From GCA-2708415 sp964351905 (GTDB lineage Bacteria > Pseudomonadota > Alphaproteobacteria > Micavibrionales > Micavibrionaceae), in assembly GCA_964351905.1 (NCBI GenBank), contig CAYGPG010000008.1, forward strand, positions 1 through 60,189: a stretch of 60,189 nucleotides of DNA, written 5' to 3'. The notes below the pieces were generated by a model, which worked only from the letters and a program-made list of their open reading frames with translations, was not told the DNA's origin and did no database searches. Of the stretch, positions 34,473 to 42,414 are shown in pieces (within the stretch, counting starts at the first letter, position 1; each line of letters opens with the position of its first letter). The position numbers and the translations under genes are program-made.

Positions 34473-35501
34473 ATGTCAGAAATTGCCAAAAACGAACATG
34501 AGATGAACTCTGCCTCTTTTGACATGACAAAAGTCAAAAATAGAGACGGAAAATACACCTCTATCCCCGATACAAAATACGATGTGCGTGAAACATTTGG
34601 GCTGGATATTGACTGGCAAGTGCCGGGCTTTAAAGAAGATGGACCGAATGTTCCTGCTGTTGACCCAACCTATCAATTTGACCATAACACGACCATGGCT
34701 ATTTTGGCAGGCTTCGCGCACAACCGCCGCGTGATGGTTCAGGGATATCATGGAACGGGTAAATCAACGCACATCGAACAAGTCGCCGCGCGCCTAAACT
34801 GGCCGTGTGTGCGTATCAACATGGACAGCCACGTATCGCGTATCGACCTGCTCGGCAAAGACATGATCGTGTTGCAAGAGGGCAAGCAAATTACGCGGTT
34901 CCAAGAAGGTTTATTGCCATGGGCAATTCAAAATAATGTCGCGCTCGTCTTTGATGAATATGATGCAGGGCGTCCTGATGTGATGTTCGTTATTCAACGT
35001 GTCTTGGAAGCCGAAGGAAAATTAACACTTCTGGATCAAAATGTGGTTATTCGCCCCCACCCCGCCTTTAGATTATTCGCCACGGCAAACACGGTCGGGC
35101 TAGGCGACACCACAGGGCTTTATCACGGCACACAACAGGTCAACCAAGCGCAAATGGACAGATGGAACATTGTCGCGCAGTTAAACTATCTTGAACATGA
35201 CAAAGAAATGGACATCATCACCGCCAAAATGCCAGAGATGGATAATGCCGAGGGCAAAGACACCATCGATAAAATGGTGCGAATGGCATCGCTCACCCGC
35301 CAAGGATTTATCAACGGCGATCTATCGACACTCATGAGTCCGCGTACCGTGATTAGTTGGGCCGAAAATTACCAAATTTTTGGCGACCGCGACCTCTCCT
35401 TCCGCTACGCCTTCATGAACAAATGCGACGAAATGGAATGGCCAACTATAGCGGAGTATTACCAACGATGTTTTGGGGTGGAGTTATTAGGCAGTAACTA
35501 A
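34473..35501 (+). CDS. cobS: CobS-type AAA+ ATPase
   Basis: This 342-residue AAA+ protein has Walker A GYHGTGKST (about residues 91-99), Walker B LVFDEYDAG and the sensor region RLFATANTVGLGD. It matches CobS, the ATPase subunit that works with CobT and CobN in aerobic cobalt chelation for vitamin B12. No cobN or other cobalamin gene is in the window, and the partner genes here are bolA and a J-domain gene, so a broader MoxR/VWA chaperone-like role is possible. The cobT start shares one base with its stop. Confidence 0.93.
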   Translation: MSEIAKNEHEMNSASFDMTKVKNRDGKYTSIPDTKYDVRETFGLDIDWQVPGFKEDGPNVPAVDPTYQFDHNTTMAILAGFAHNRRVMVQGYHGTGKSTHIEQVAARLNWPCVRINMDSHVSRIDLLGKDMIVLQEGKQITRFQEGLLPWAIQNNVALVFDEYDAGRPDVMFVIQRVLEAEGKLTLLDQNVVIRPHPAFRLFATANTVGLGDTTGLYHGTQQVNQAQMDRWNIVAQLNYLEHDKEMDIITAKMPEMDNAEGKDTIDKMVRMASLTRQGFINGDLSTLMSPRTVISWAENYQIFGDRDLSFRYAFMNKCDEMEWPTIAEYYQRCFGVELLGSN

Positions 35502-37447
35502 TGCCCATTAAAAAAGACAAATTAGAGAATTTCAAGGGCGCGACCGCCGCAACTCTACGTGCGATGGCTGGGAAGAAGGCTATGGCAGTAAACTTCTCGG
35601 CGCAGGAGCGGCTAGATCGTCCCACAAATTCATTGGAGGAAAGCACGTCCCTTCCCTTGCCTGATCAAGAAATGACGCTTGAGCAGCAAAAATTATTGCG
35701 GGGCGCATCAGATGCGAAAGCTCTTAAACTTCAACACCACAAAACCGATATTCATCGTCAAAATGCCCCTATGGATTTAACCGCGCGCGCCGTCTTTGAT
35801 GCGTTGGAGCAAGCACGCGTGGAAGCCATTGGTGCCAATCAAATGCCTGGCGTGCGGGATAACCTCAACCAAACCCTCAATGAAAAATGCGAGCGTTTGG
35901 GTTATACCCACCTGCAAAATCGTGAAGACAGCAATATGGCGGACGCCATTCATGCCTATGCGCGGCTGGCGTTCACAAACGAACCAATACCGCCAAATGC
36001 CAAAAAACTAATAGAGCTGTGGAAACCACATATTGAAAAACAATTGGGGGGCGATATACATTCTTACTTTCTGTCATCCCTTACCCCACCCGCGTCATCC
36101 CGACGAAGGTCGGGATCTTTTGAGGATACGACAATAGATTCCGACCTTCGTCGGAATGACGATGGATTTTTAAATGATCAAGGTGCTTATGCACGCGCGT
36201 CGCGTGACTTCATGGCGGCGATGGACTTAATCGCAGGAGATGCGGACGATAATGCGTCGCCAGAAGATGAGTCTACGGAGAATCAAAACGAAACCGCGTC
36301 TGATGAAAGTCAGGAAGAAAGCGCGGAAGAATCATCCGCCGAAGAGCAAGGCGCCGCCCAAGCCGAAGACGGTTCAGAGCAAGATGAAGAAGAAGCCCAA
36401 GCCGGCATAGACGAAGAGTCGGATTTTGACCAAGATGCCGAGAGCGAGATGAGCGGCGAAAACATGGACGACCAAGGCGGTAATCCAGACATGCGCCGCC
36501 CTTCGAGTTTACTAAGCGATAATGATGGGCATTACAAAGTTTACACCCGCCAGTTTGACGAGATTGTTCCCGCCGAGGAATTGGCCGACCCCGAAGAATT
36601 AGAACGTCTGCGTACGTTGCTCGATCAACAATTGAAAAACCAACAAGGGATTATTAGTAAGCTCGCCAATCGCCTGCAACGCAAATTGCTCGCGCAACAA
36701 CGTCGTTCGTGGGAATTTGATTTGGAAGAAGGTGTTTTGGATGGCGCAAAGCTGACCCGCATTATCACAGGCGCAGATGTCCCCCGCGCGTTTAAGGCCG
36801 AAAAACAAACTGAATTTCGTGACACCGTTGTGACAATTTTAATTGATAATTCTGGCTCCATGCGCGGTCGCCCCATCGCCATTGCCGCTACCTGCGCCGA
36901 TATTTTGGCACGCACGCTGGAACGATGCGGTGTAAAGGTCGAGATTTTAGGCTTTACCACCCGTGCATGGAAAGGCGGAAAGTCCCGTGATTTGTGGATT
37001 GAGAATGCGCGCCCCGCTCATCCGGGTCGCCTTAATGACATTCGTCATATTGTTTACAAAAATGCCGATAGCCCGCTGCGCCGATGTCGCAAAAACCTTG
37101 GGTTGATGCTCAAAGAAGGTATTTTGAAGGAAAACATTGATGGCGAAGCCCTCGTCTGGGCACATAACCGCCTCTCCCGCCGTCCTGAACAACGCAAAAT
37201 CATGATGGTCATTTCTGATGGCGCGCCTGTGGATGACAGCACATTATCAGTTAATCCTGCCAATGTTTTGGAAACGGATCTTCATCACGTCATTGGCTGG
37301 ATTGAAGGACTGCGCCAAGTCGAACTCACTGCCATCGGTATTGGCCACGATGTTACCCGTTATTATTCCCGCGCCATGAAAGTCAGCGACGCCGATGAAC
37401 TTGCAAATGCCCTCGTCAGCCGTTTAGAAAAATTATTTCAATTGTAA
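35501..37447 (+). CDS. cobT: CobT-type VWA protein with an in-frame palindromic-repeat insertion
   Basis: This 648-residue protein matches the cobaltochelatase subunit CobT. It has an N-terminal helical part, a strongly acidic Glu/Ser/Asp/Gln-rich middle (about residues 248-325) and a C-terminal von Willebrand A domain with the MIDAS DNSGSMRG (about 449-456) and HVIGWIEGLRQVELTAIGIGHDV. Residues 198-221 (ASSRRRSGSFEDTTIDSDLR and RND) are encoded by a 69-bp palindromic element, exactly 23 codons long, between WKPHIEKQLGGDI and QGAYARASRDFMAAMD. The frame is kept and no stop is made. It forms a pair with cobS. Confidence 0.93.
   Translation: MPIKKDKLENFKGATAATLRAMAGKKAMAVNFSAQERLDRPTNSLEESTSLPLPDQEMTLEQQKLLRGASDAKALKLQHHKTDIHRQNAPMDLTARAVFDALEQARVEAIGANQMPGVRDNLNQTLNEKCERLGYTHLQNREDSNMADAIHAYARLAFTNEPIPPNAKKLIELWKPHIEKQLGGDIHSYFLSSLTPPASSRRRSGSFEDTTIDSDLRRNDDGFLNDQGAYARASRDFMAAMDLIAGDADDNASPEDESTENQNETASDESQEESAEESSAEEQGAAQAEDGSEQDEEEAQAGIDEESDFDQDAESEMSGENMDDQGGNPDMRRPSSLLSDNDGHYKVYTRQFDEIVPAEELADPEELERLRTLLDQQLKNQQGIISKLANRLQRKLLAQQRRSWEFDLEEGVLDGAKLTRIITGADVPRAFKAEKQTEFRDTVVTILIDNSGSMRGRPIAIAATCADILARTLERCGVKVEILGFTTRAWKGGKSRDLWIENARPAHPGRLNDIRHIVYKNADSPLRRCRKNLGLMLKEGILKENIDGEALVWAHNRLSRRPEQRKIMMVISDGAPVDDSTLSVNPANVLETDLHHVIGWIEGLRQVELTAIGIGHDVTRYYSRAMKVSDADELANALVSRLEKLFQL
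36093..36161. repeat. Palindromic repeat inside the cobT coding sequence
   Basis: Arms at 36093-36118 and 36136-36161 are 26 bases each and pair with two mismatches around a 17-base loop. The unit is 69 bases, a multiple of three. It belongs to the GTCATCCCGA family seen in intergenic gaps. A further partial GTCATCCC lies at 36073-36080, also within the frame. Confidence 0.92.
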
Positions 37448-37455
37448 AATCTTCT

Positions 37456-37804
37456 TGTCATCCCGAGTGTGTCGAGGGATCTTCAATATATGAATAACTA
37501 CTATGTTTATATTTTGGGAAACTGGACAGGCGATGTGTTTTACATCGGAATGACCAACAACCTTCAACGCCGTGTTTATGAACACAAACAAAAGCTTGTG
37601 AAGGGTTTTACGAGTAAATATAGTGTTGATAAATTGTTGTATCATGAAATGTATGAGACAGCAGAAGATGCTATAAATAGAGAAAAACAGCTCAAGAAAT
37701 GGCGGAGAGATAAAAAGGTTCACCTCATTGAAAAAATGAACCCAACATGGAAAGATTTGAGCGAAGACTAGGATTGAAGATCCTTCGACATACTCGGGAT
37801 GACA
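37456..37804. mobile_element. GIY-YIG nuclease cassette bounded by a 32-bp inverted repeat
   Basis: The left arm 37456-37487 and right arm 37773-37804 are inverted copies with two mismatches in 32 positions. They belong to the GTCATCCCGA...GGATCTT palindrome family dispersed in this window. Between them lies only the GIY-YIG gene: its ATG starts three bases after the left arm, and its stop ends one base before the right arm. This looks like one palindromic repeat opened at its loop and carrying a nuclease gene. Confidence 0.8.
37490..37771 (+). CDS. Small GIY-YIG nuclease (URI/UPF0213 type)
   Basis: This 93-residue protein is a stand-alone GIY-YIG domain. YYVYIL and VFYIGMTNNLQRRVYEHK hold the two conserved tyrosines and the catalytic Arg, EDAINREKQLKKW holds the metal-binding Glu, and HLIEKMNPTWKDL is the usual end. 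Its relatives are small nucleases of unclear role; some GIY-YIG enzymes act as homing endonucleases. I prefer the ATG at 37490; a GTG at 37469 lies in the repeat arm. The gene is wholly enclosed by the inverted repeat, which suggests that it moves with or moves the palindrome. Confidence 0.92.
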   Translation: MNNYYVYILGNWTGDVFYIGMTNNLQRRVYEHKQKLVKGFTSKYSVDKLLYHEMYETAEDAINREKQLKKWRRDKKVHLIEKMNPTWKDLSED

Positions 37805-37812
37805 ATAAAACT

Positions 37813-39123
37813 ATGACTGAAAAACAAAAGATATATAAACCAAAACCTATAAGTGGCTTTCCTGAGTGGTTGCCGGAAGAGCGTCTTGTTGAGCAACGAT
37901 GGTTGGACCATATTCGCCGCACATTTGAATCTTATGGGTTTTGCTCTATTGAAACGCCGAGCGTCGAGGAAATTGATGTCCTCCTCGCCAAAGGTGAAGT
38001 CGATAAAGAAATTTATACTTTAGAACGCCTTCATCAAGATGAAGATGACAGTAAAGAAGCACGACTTGCGCTTCATTTTGATCAAACGGTGCCTTTTGCG
38101 CGTTATACGGCGCAGCATTTTAATGAGCTTGTGTTTCCGTTTAAACGTTATCAAATGCAACGTGTCTGGCGCGGTGAACGCCCACAAATGGGACGTATGC
38201 GCGAATTTATGCAATGCGATATTGATGTCATCAATGTTGACAACCTCCCCCTCGCCTTTGACGCCGATGTGGCCGCCATGGCCTATGAAGCGCTTGAAGG
38301 ATTAGATATTGGTAAGGTGCAATTACGCATCTCAAACCGTAAAATTCTTTTGGGTATGTTAAGTGCAATGGGTTTTGACGATGCCACGCCTGTTACACGC
38401 ATCATTGATAAAATTGAAAAACTACCGCTTGAAGAAATTGAAAAATTACTCGCCGAAGAAAATTTAAGCAAAGAGCAAATTAATAAAATTATCAATCTAG
38501 CCAAAACAAAGGGCAATGGAGATCATGTTCGTGCGATAGAAGCAGAAAATGATTTAATGCGTGAGGGCATTGAAGAACTTTCTAGTGTTTTAGATAACTT
38601 ATCCCACCTTCCCAACCATGCCGTGGTGGCTGACCTCTCCATCGTGCGTGGCCTTGATTACTACACGGGCACAGTTTACGAGACGCAGCTTTTGGATGTG
38701 CCTGAATTTATTGGGTCTGTGTGTTCTGGTGGACGGTATGATGACCTTGCCAGTCAGTATATTAATAAAAAATTGCCAGGGGTTGGAATCTCCATTGGCT
38801 TCTCGCGTCTGTTTGATGTCATTCGTCAATCACGTCCTGATCTGATGGAGATTGGCGCAAAATCACCAACGGATATTTTGATTTATACCGAAGATACCGC
38901 CTTCGCCCAAGACGCCGTAAAAACGGCGCAAACACTTCGTAAACGTGGATTAAATGTTGAGACCTATCACACGGTTAAAAAATGGGATAAGCATTTCAAA
39001 TATGCGGAGAAGAAAATGATTCCTTATATTTGGTATGTGCAAAAAGATGGTTCGCACGAGATCAAAGATATGAGTTCAGGTGAGCAAACTTCTGCACATC
39101 CAGAAACTTGGAATAAAGCATGA
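37813..39123 (+). CDS. hisS: Histidyl-tRNA synthetase
   Basis: This class II synthetase of 436 residues charges tRNA-His. Motif 2 is RVWRGERPQMGRMREFMQCDID, the HisA motif is VRGLDYYTGTVYE, and motif 3 lies in GVGISIGFSRLFDV, with SGGRYDDL between them. A C-terminal anticodon-binding domain follows from about residue 345 (PTDILIYTEDTAFAQDAV). The start at 37813 (MTEKQKIYKPKP) is nine bases after the right arm of the GIY-YIG cassette; the open frame extends upstream through the arm to 37747, which would add 22 spurious residues. Confidence 0.95.
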   Translation: MTEKQKIYKPKPISGFPEWLPEERLVEQRWLDHIRRTFESYGFCSIETPSVEEIDVLLAKGEVDKEIYTLERLHQDEDDSKEARLALHFDQTVPFARYTAQHFNELVFPFKRYQMQRVWRGERPQMGRMREFMQCDIDVINVDNLPLAFDADVAAMAYEALEGLDIGKVQLRISNRKILLGMLSAMGFDDATPVTRIIDKIEKLPLEEIEKLLAEENLSKEQINKIINLAKTKGNGDHVRAIEAENDLMREGIEELSSVLDNLSHLPNHAVVADLSIVRGLDYYTGTVYETQLLDVPEFIGSVCSGGRYDDLASQYINKKLPGVGISIGFSRLFDVIRQSRPDLMEIGAKSPTDILIYTEDTAFAQDAVKTAQTLRKRGLNVETYHTVKKWDKHFKYAEKKMIPYIWYVQKDGSHEIKDMSSGEQTSAHPETWNKA

Positions 39124-39764
39124 GCCGCGTAAAGTCACATCCCATCAAAAGATGGGATCTAGATACCAGCCTGCGCTGGTATGTGACGCGAACGGTGTTT
39201 TTACTCCTCGCAATGACGCTATTTATGTCTTCAACGTACGCCAACGATGAAGAGCTCAAAGAAATTCTGGCTGAAAATGCGCCGCCGCCTGCAGGGTATT
39301 ATTCGCCTGAGTTTTGCGAATTTGAAATGACGTTTCCTGAACAACCCATAACATTACGTAGTTGCGCGAATGGCAATTCTGACTGCTTTAACCTTCAAAG
39401 TTTTACGTATGTTTATGATATGCAAACGACTTTAGAGGTCACCGCACAATGCACAAAATCAACGCCTGAAAGCTATGGTCAATATAGTGAGACCGTGATT
39501 AAAACTGTTCTAAACGGCATGGTCAAACGGGCGAACGTGAATGAATTTGAATTGAATGTTCAGGAAATGGAAGATCAAAAAACACGTCAAGGCTCCCTTT
39601 TGGGAACAGGTCGATCCAACGGACAAGATAAAATTTACAACGCCCAAATCTGGATAGGGCAAAATTCAATTATGACCATCGAAGGTCACACGATAGGCCT
39701 TAGCAATGAAAAAGCCGATGAAGCCTTTGCCGATATTTTGGCGAGTGTTGGGGTTAAGAATTAG
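39120..39764 (+). CDS. Secreted protein of unknown function with a repeat-derived N-terminus
   Basis: This 214-residue protein starts at an ATG that overlaps the hisS stop (ATGA), so it is translationally coupled to hisS. Its signal sequence is unusual. Residues about 6-23 (SHPIKRWDLDTSLRWYVT) come from a 54-bp palindromic repeat at 39134-39187. The hydrophobic core FLLLAMTLFMSSTYA follows, with likely cleavage before NDEEL, and part of its DNA matches the end of another repeat family. The mature part has cysteines at about 61, 76 and 82 and is otherwise unfamiliar. Function unknown; probably periplasmic. Confidence 0.75.
   Translation: MSRVKSHPIKRWDLDTSLRWYVTRTVFLLLAMTLFMSSTYANDEELKEILAENAPPPAGYYSPEFCEFEMTFPEQPITLRSCANGNSDCFNLQSFTYVYDMQTTLEVTAQCTKSTPESYGQYSETVIKTVLNGMVKRANVNEFELNVQEMEDQKTRQGSLLGTGRSNGQDKIYNAQIWIGQNSIMTIEGHTIGLSNEKADEAFADILASVGVKN
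39134..39187. repeat. Palindromic repeat within the N-terminal coding region of the secreted protein
   Basis: Outer arms GTCACAT and ATGTGAC enclose hairpins ATCCCATCAAAAGATGGGAT and ATACCAGCCTGCGCTGGTAT. The 54-bp unit is 18 codons and keeps the frame. Downstream, 39205-39218 (TCCTCGCAATGACG) is identical to the terminal part of the GCAATCCAGA repeat family. Confidence 0.88.
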
Positions 39765-40201
39765 AGTGTTTTAGTAAACAGTGAATTCTTTTTTAATTCT
39801 TCTGCAACAAGCGCAGCATAATCATAAGATTTTTTAGGAACATCAATATCTGATAGTGCCGTAAAGTCAGTATCATACTCTTCGCCAGCAAAACAATCAA
39901 TTGCTTCTGATAAAGCTGCTTCTATTGCGCTTAAATCATCACTGTTAGTTTTAGAAAAGTATTCAGGCAATTGAATTTGTCTTTGTTTCAATGCTTGAAA
40001 GTCAGTTATTTCAGACATTTTCTCAAAAACATACTTAGAGTTTGTTTCATTATTTAATTTTGCATCTTCGATTGAGGCGCGTGCCACCTCATGAAAAGCA
40101 TACCTTAAAACTGCAACACCTAAATCGTTCAAATGCTCCTGATTATCTTCAATTAGTTCATCAAGCATCGTTATTGGCGCAGTCATTATAATATCCCTCA
40201 T
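39761..40201 (-). CDS. Hypothetical acidic protein
   Basis: I do not recognise this 146-residue protein. It is acidic and predicted to be helical, with no signal peptide or membrane segment (LDELIEDNQEHLNDLGVAVLRYAFHEVARASIED; DLSAIEAALSEAIDCFAGEEYD). It is more AT-rich than its neighbours and its stop overlaps the stop of the preceding secreted-protein gene by four bases, tail to tail. A second ATG six codons in (MTAPITMLDEL) is an alternative start. Confidence 0.6.
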   Translation of the reverse strand: MRDIIMTAPITMLDELIEDNQEHLNDLGVAVLRYAFHEVARASIEDAKLNNETNSKYVFEKMSEITDFQALKQRQIQLPEYFSKTNSDDLSAIEAALSEAIDCFAGEEYDTDFTALSDIDVPKKSYDYAALVAEELKKNSLFTKTL

Positions 40202-40256
40202 TAATACTTAATAAAGTAATACCAACGGATTAAAATTATGTCAATAAAATACATCT

Positions 40257-40338
40257 GTCATTGCGAGGAACAAAGTGACGCGGCAATCCAGAAATTTAAC
40301 GTATGGCTCTGGATTGCTTCGCTTTGCTCGCAATGACG
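40257..40338. repeat. Palindromic repeat, GTCATTGCGAGGAAC/GCAATCCAGA family
   Basis: Left half GTCATTGCGAGGAACAAAGTG...GCAATCCAGA pairs with CTGGATTGCTTCGCTTTGCTCGCAATGACG. It separates sufE from the orphan gene. Confidence 0.9.
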
Positions 40339-40343
40339 AAAAG

Positions 40344-40751
40344 CTAGTTTTGTGCCAAAGCCCTTACCCGCTCCACCATCGCGAAGAAACCGTTGCGGCG
40401 GTTGGGGGACAGGTGTTGACTTAAGCCGATATCGGTGAATTTTTGGTCTATATCGATGTCTTTGATTTGCGCGGCTGTTTTACCCTCGTACGCGCTTAAA
40501 AGGATGGCGATAAGCCCTCTTACAATGTGAGCGTCGCTGTCAGCGGTGAAATGGTATGCGCCATTATCATCTGCTGTGGCAACCAACCAGACACGTGAAG
40601 TACATCCTTTGACGATTGTGACCTCTGTTTTGAGCGCTTCATCCATCGGTTCGAGGTTTTTCCCCAAATCGATCAAATATTTATAACGATCCTCCCAATC
40701 ATCAAAAAGGGCGAAATTTTCGGCTAATTCTTCTAAAGTTGGTTTAGGCAT
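40344..40751 (-). CDS. sufE: SufE family protein (cysteine desulfurase sulfur acceptor)
   Basis: This 135-residue protein is SufE, which accepts persulfide sulfur from the SufS cysteine desulfurase for iron-sulfur cluster assembly. The acceptor is Cys50 in IVKGCTSRVW. The rest matches too: DDWEDRYKYLIDLGKNL, DSDAHIVRGLIAILLSAYEGKT and HLSPNRRNGFFAMVERV. The length is typical. It stands alone here without other suf genes. Confidence 0.95.
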   Translation of the reverse strand: MPKPTLEELAENFALFDDWEDRYKYLIDLGKNLEPMDEALKTEVTIVKGCTSRVWLVATADDNGAYHFTADSDAHIVRGLIAILLSAYEGKTAAQIKDIDIDQKFTDIGLSQHLSPNRRNGFFAMVERVRALAQN

Positions 40752-41008
40752 CGTCTTTAAGTACTTGGTGTTATTAATAAGTTATTCATCTTCTTAGTCT
40801 AAAGATAAGATGTAGAGTAGTAATTTTTAAATGATTTAAACGAATAAATACATGTAATTATGCTCTTGCGCCTCGCGCCTTGGCTAGTTACTTTGGAAAG
40901 AATTGATTCATTTGAATAATATTGGGTTAATGAACAAAAAAAGCCTTATCGCGCCTCAGTAAATTTATATGCGCGTATGAGGGCTCTATAAAAACTAAAA
41001 GGCAGATC

Positions 41009-42325
41009 ATGGCTAAGTCATCCGACGACGATAACGACACAAAAAACACACTCTATTGTTCTTTCTGCGGGAAGAGCCAACATGAAGTGCGTAAACTGAT
41101 TGCAGGACCAAATGTGTTTGTCTGTAATGAATGTGTCGAGCTTTGCATGGATATCATCCGTGAAGAAGATAAATCACAGCTTGTGCGTGGTGACGATGAT
41201 GGTGTGCCTAGCCCTAGCGAGATTAATGGATTTTTAGATGATTATGTGATTGGTCAAGCGCACGCAAAACGTATTTTGTCCGTTGCGGTTCATAACCACT
41301 ATAAACGCTTAGAACATGGTAGTTCTAGTTCAGGTGAGCAGCTTGAATTAGCAAAATCAAACATTCTTATTTTAGGGCCAACGGGGTGTGGTAAAACACT
41401 CCTCGCGCAAACTTTAGCGCGTGTGATTGATGTTCCGTTCACGATGGCGGATGCAACTACCCTGACCGAAGCCGGTTATGTTGGTGAAGACGTTGAGAAC
41501 ATTGTTCTGAAACTCCTTCAAGCTTCTGATTACAATGTAGAACGCGCACAACGCGGTATCGTTTATATTGATGAAATTGATAAGATTAGCCGTAAGGGTG
41601 ACAACCCCTCCATAACCCGTGATGTATCTGGTGAAGGCGTGCAACAAGCGCTTTTAAAATTAATGGAAGGAACGGTTGCCTCTGTACCTCCCCAAGGGGG
41701 GCGTAAGCATCCGCAACAAGAATTCCTTCAAGTTGATACCGCAAACATTCTGTTTATTTGTGGTGGTGCGTTTGCAGGGATTGAAAAAATCTTAGCGAAC
41801 AAAGACCGTGGTCAAACATTGGGTTTTGGCGCGGATGTAAAGCCACCCGAAGAAGGTGATGCAGGAACATTATTGAAAAAATTAGAACCAGAAGATTTGG
41901 TCAAATATGGCCTCATCCCTGAATTTATTGGTCGTTTGCCATTAATTGCAACGCTCGAAAATCTAGATGAAGATGCATTAATCACTATTTTGACAGAGCC
42001 TAAGAATGCGTTGATCAAGCAATATAAGAAGCTTTTTGAAATGGAAAATGCCGAGCTAGAATTTACCGATGACGCTTTGAAAGAAGTGGCAAAACAAGCC
42101 ATCGCTCGTAAAACGGGCGCACGTGGTCTTCGCTCAATTTTGGAAAACATGCTACTTGATACGATGTACGAATTACCAGACATGGATGATATGGAAAAAG
42201 TCATTATCAATGAGGCTGTTGTCAAAGGCGAGGAAGAGCCTGAATTTATAAAGTCGACGAAAAAAAAGAAAAAAGCATCTAAAAAAGATGACGACGACGA
42301 AGAAAAAGAAGCCGCCGCTTCCTAA
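41009..42325 (+). CDS. clpX: ATP-dependent Clp protease ATP-binding subunit ClpX
   Basis: This 438-residue AAA+ unfoldase feeds substrates to ClpP. The zinc-binding domain has CSFC (Cys17, Cys20) and CNEC (Cys39, Cys42), Walker A is GPTGCGKT (about residue 124), Walker B is IVYIDEID, and sensor 2 is in RKTGARGLRSILE. The C-terminus has a lysine-rich run followed by an acidic DDDDEEKE tail longer than in E. coli. clpP, normally just upstream in other bacteria, is not adjacent. The preceding 257-base gap would hold the promoter, but no convincing consensus is seen. Confidence 0.97.
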   Translation: MAKSSDDDNDTKNTLYCSFCGKSQHEVRKLIAGPNVFVCNECVELCMDIIREEDKSQLVRGDDDGVPSPSEINGFLDDYVIGQAHAKRILSVAVHNHYKRLEHGSSSSGEQLELAKSNILILGPTGCGKTLLAQTLARVIDVPFTMADATTLTEAGYVGEDVENIVLKLLQASDYNVERAQRGIVYIDEIDKISRKGDNPSITRDVSGEGVQQALLKLMEGTVASVPPQGGRKHPQQEFLQVDTANILFICGGAFAGIEKILANKDRGQTLGFGADVKPPEEGDAGTLLKKLEPEDLVKYGLIPEFIGRLPLIATLENLDEDALITILTEPKNALIKQYKKLFEMENAELEFTDDALKEVAKQAIARKTGARGLRSILENMLLDTMYELPDMDDMEKVIINEAVVKGEEEPEFIKSTKKKKKASKKDDDDEEKEAAAS

Positions 42326-42330
42326 CCCTT

Positions 42331-42384
42331 CACTCTCCAGCGAAAGCTGGAGTCTATATATATCCCAGCCTCCGCTGGGATGTG
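42331..42384. repeat. Palindromic repeat, CACTCTCCAG/GGGATGTG type
   Basis: Two hairpins, CTCCAGCGAAAGCTGGAG and ATCCCAGCCTCCGCTGGGAT, are joined by a short spacer. It lies six bases after clpX and may act as its terminator. Confidence 0.85.
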
Positions 42385-42414
42385 ATAATGAAAAACTTGA
42401 GGAGCCTTTCTTTC

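Noticed and set aside
35501..37447. cobS/cobT as evidence for a cobalamin operon
   Set aside because: No other cobalamin gene is near, and this pair occurs with bolA and a J-domain gene in many alphaproteobacteria.
37747..37812. A longer N-terminus for hisS
   Set aside because: These 22 codons overlap the end of the GIY-YIG gene and read the right repeat arm. The HisRS homology begins after the ATG at 37813.
40752..41008. Possible small RNA or gene in the gap before clpX
   Set aside because: No open frame with a good ribosome binding site and no stable structure were seen; it is treated as the clpX promoter region.
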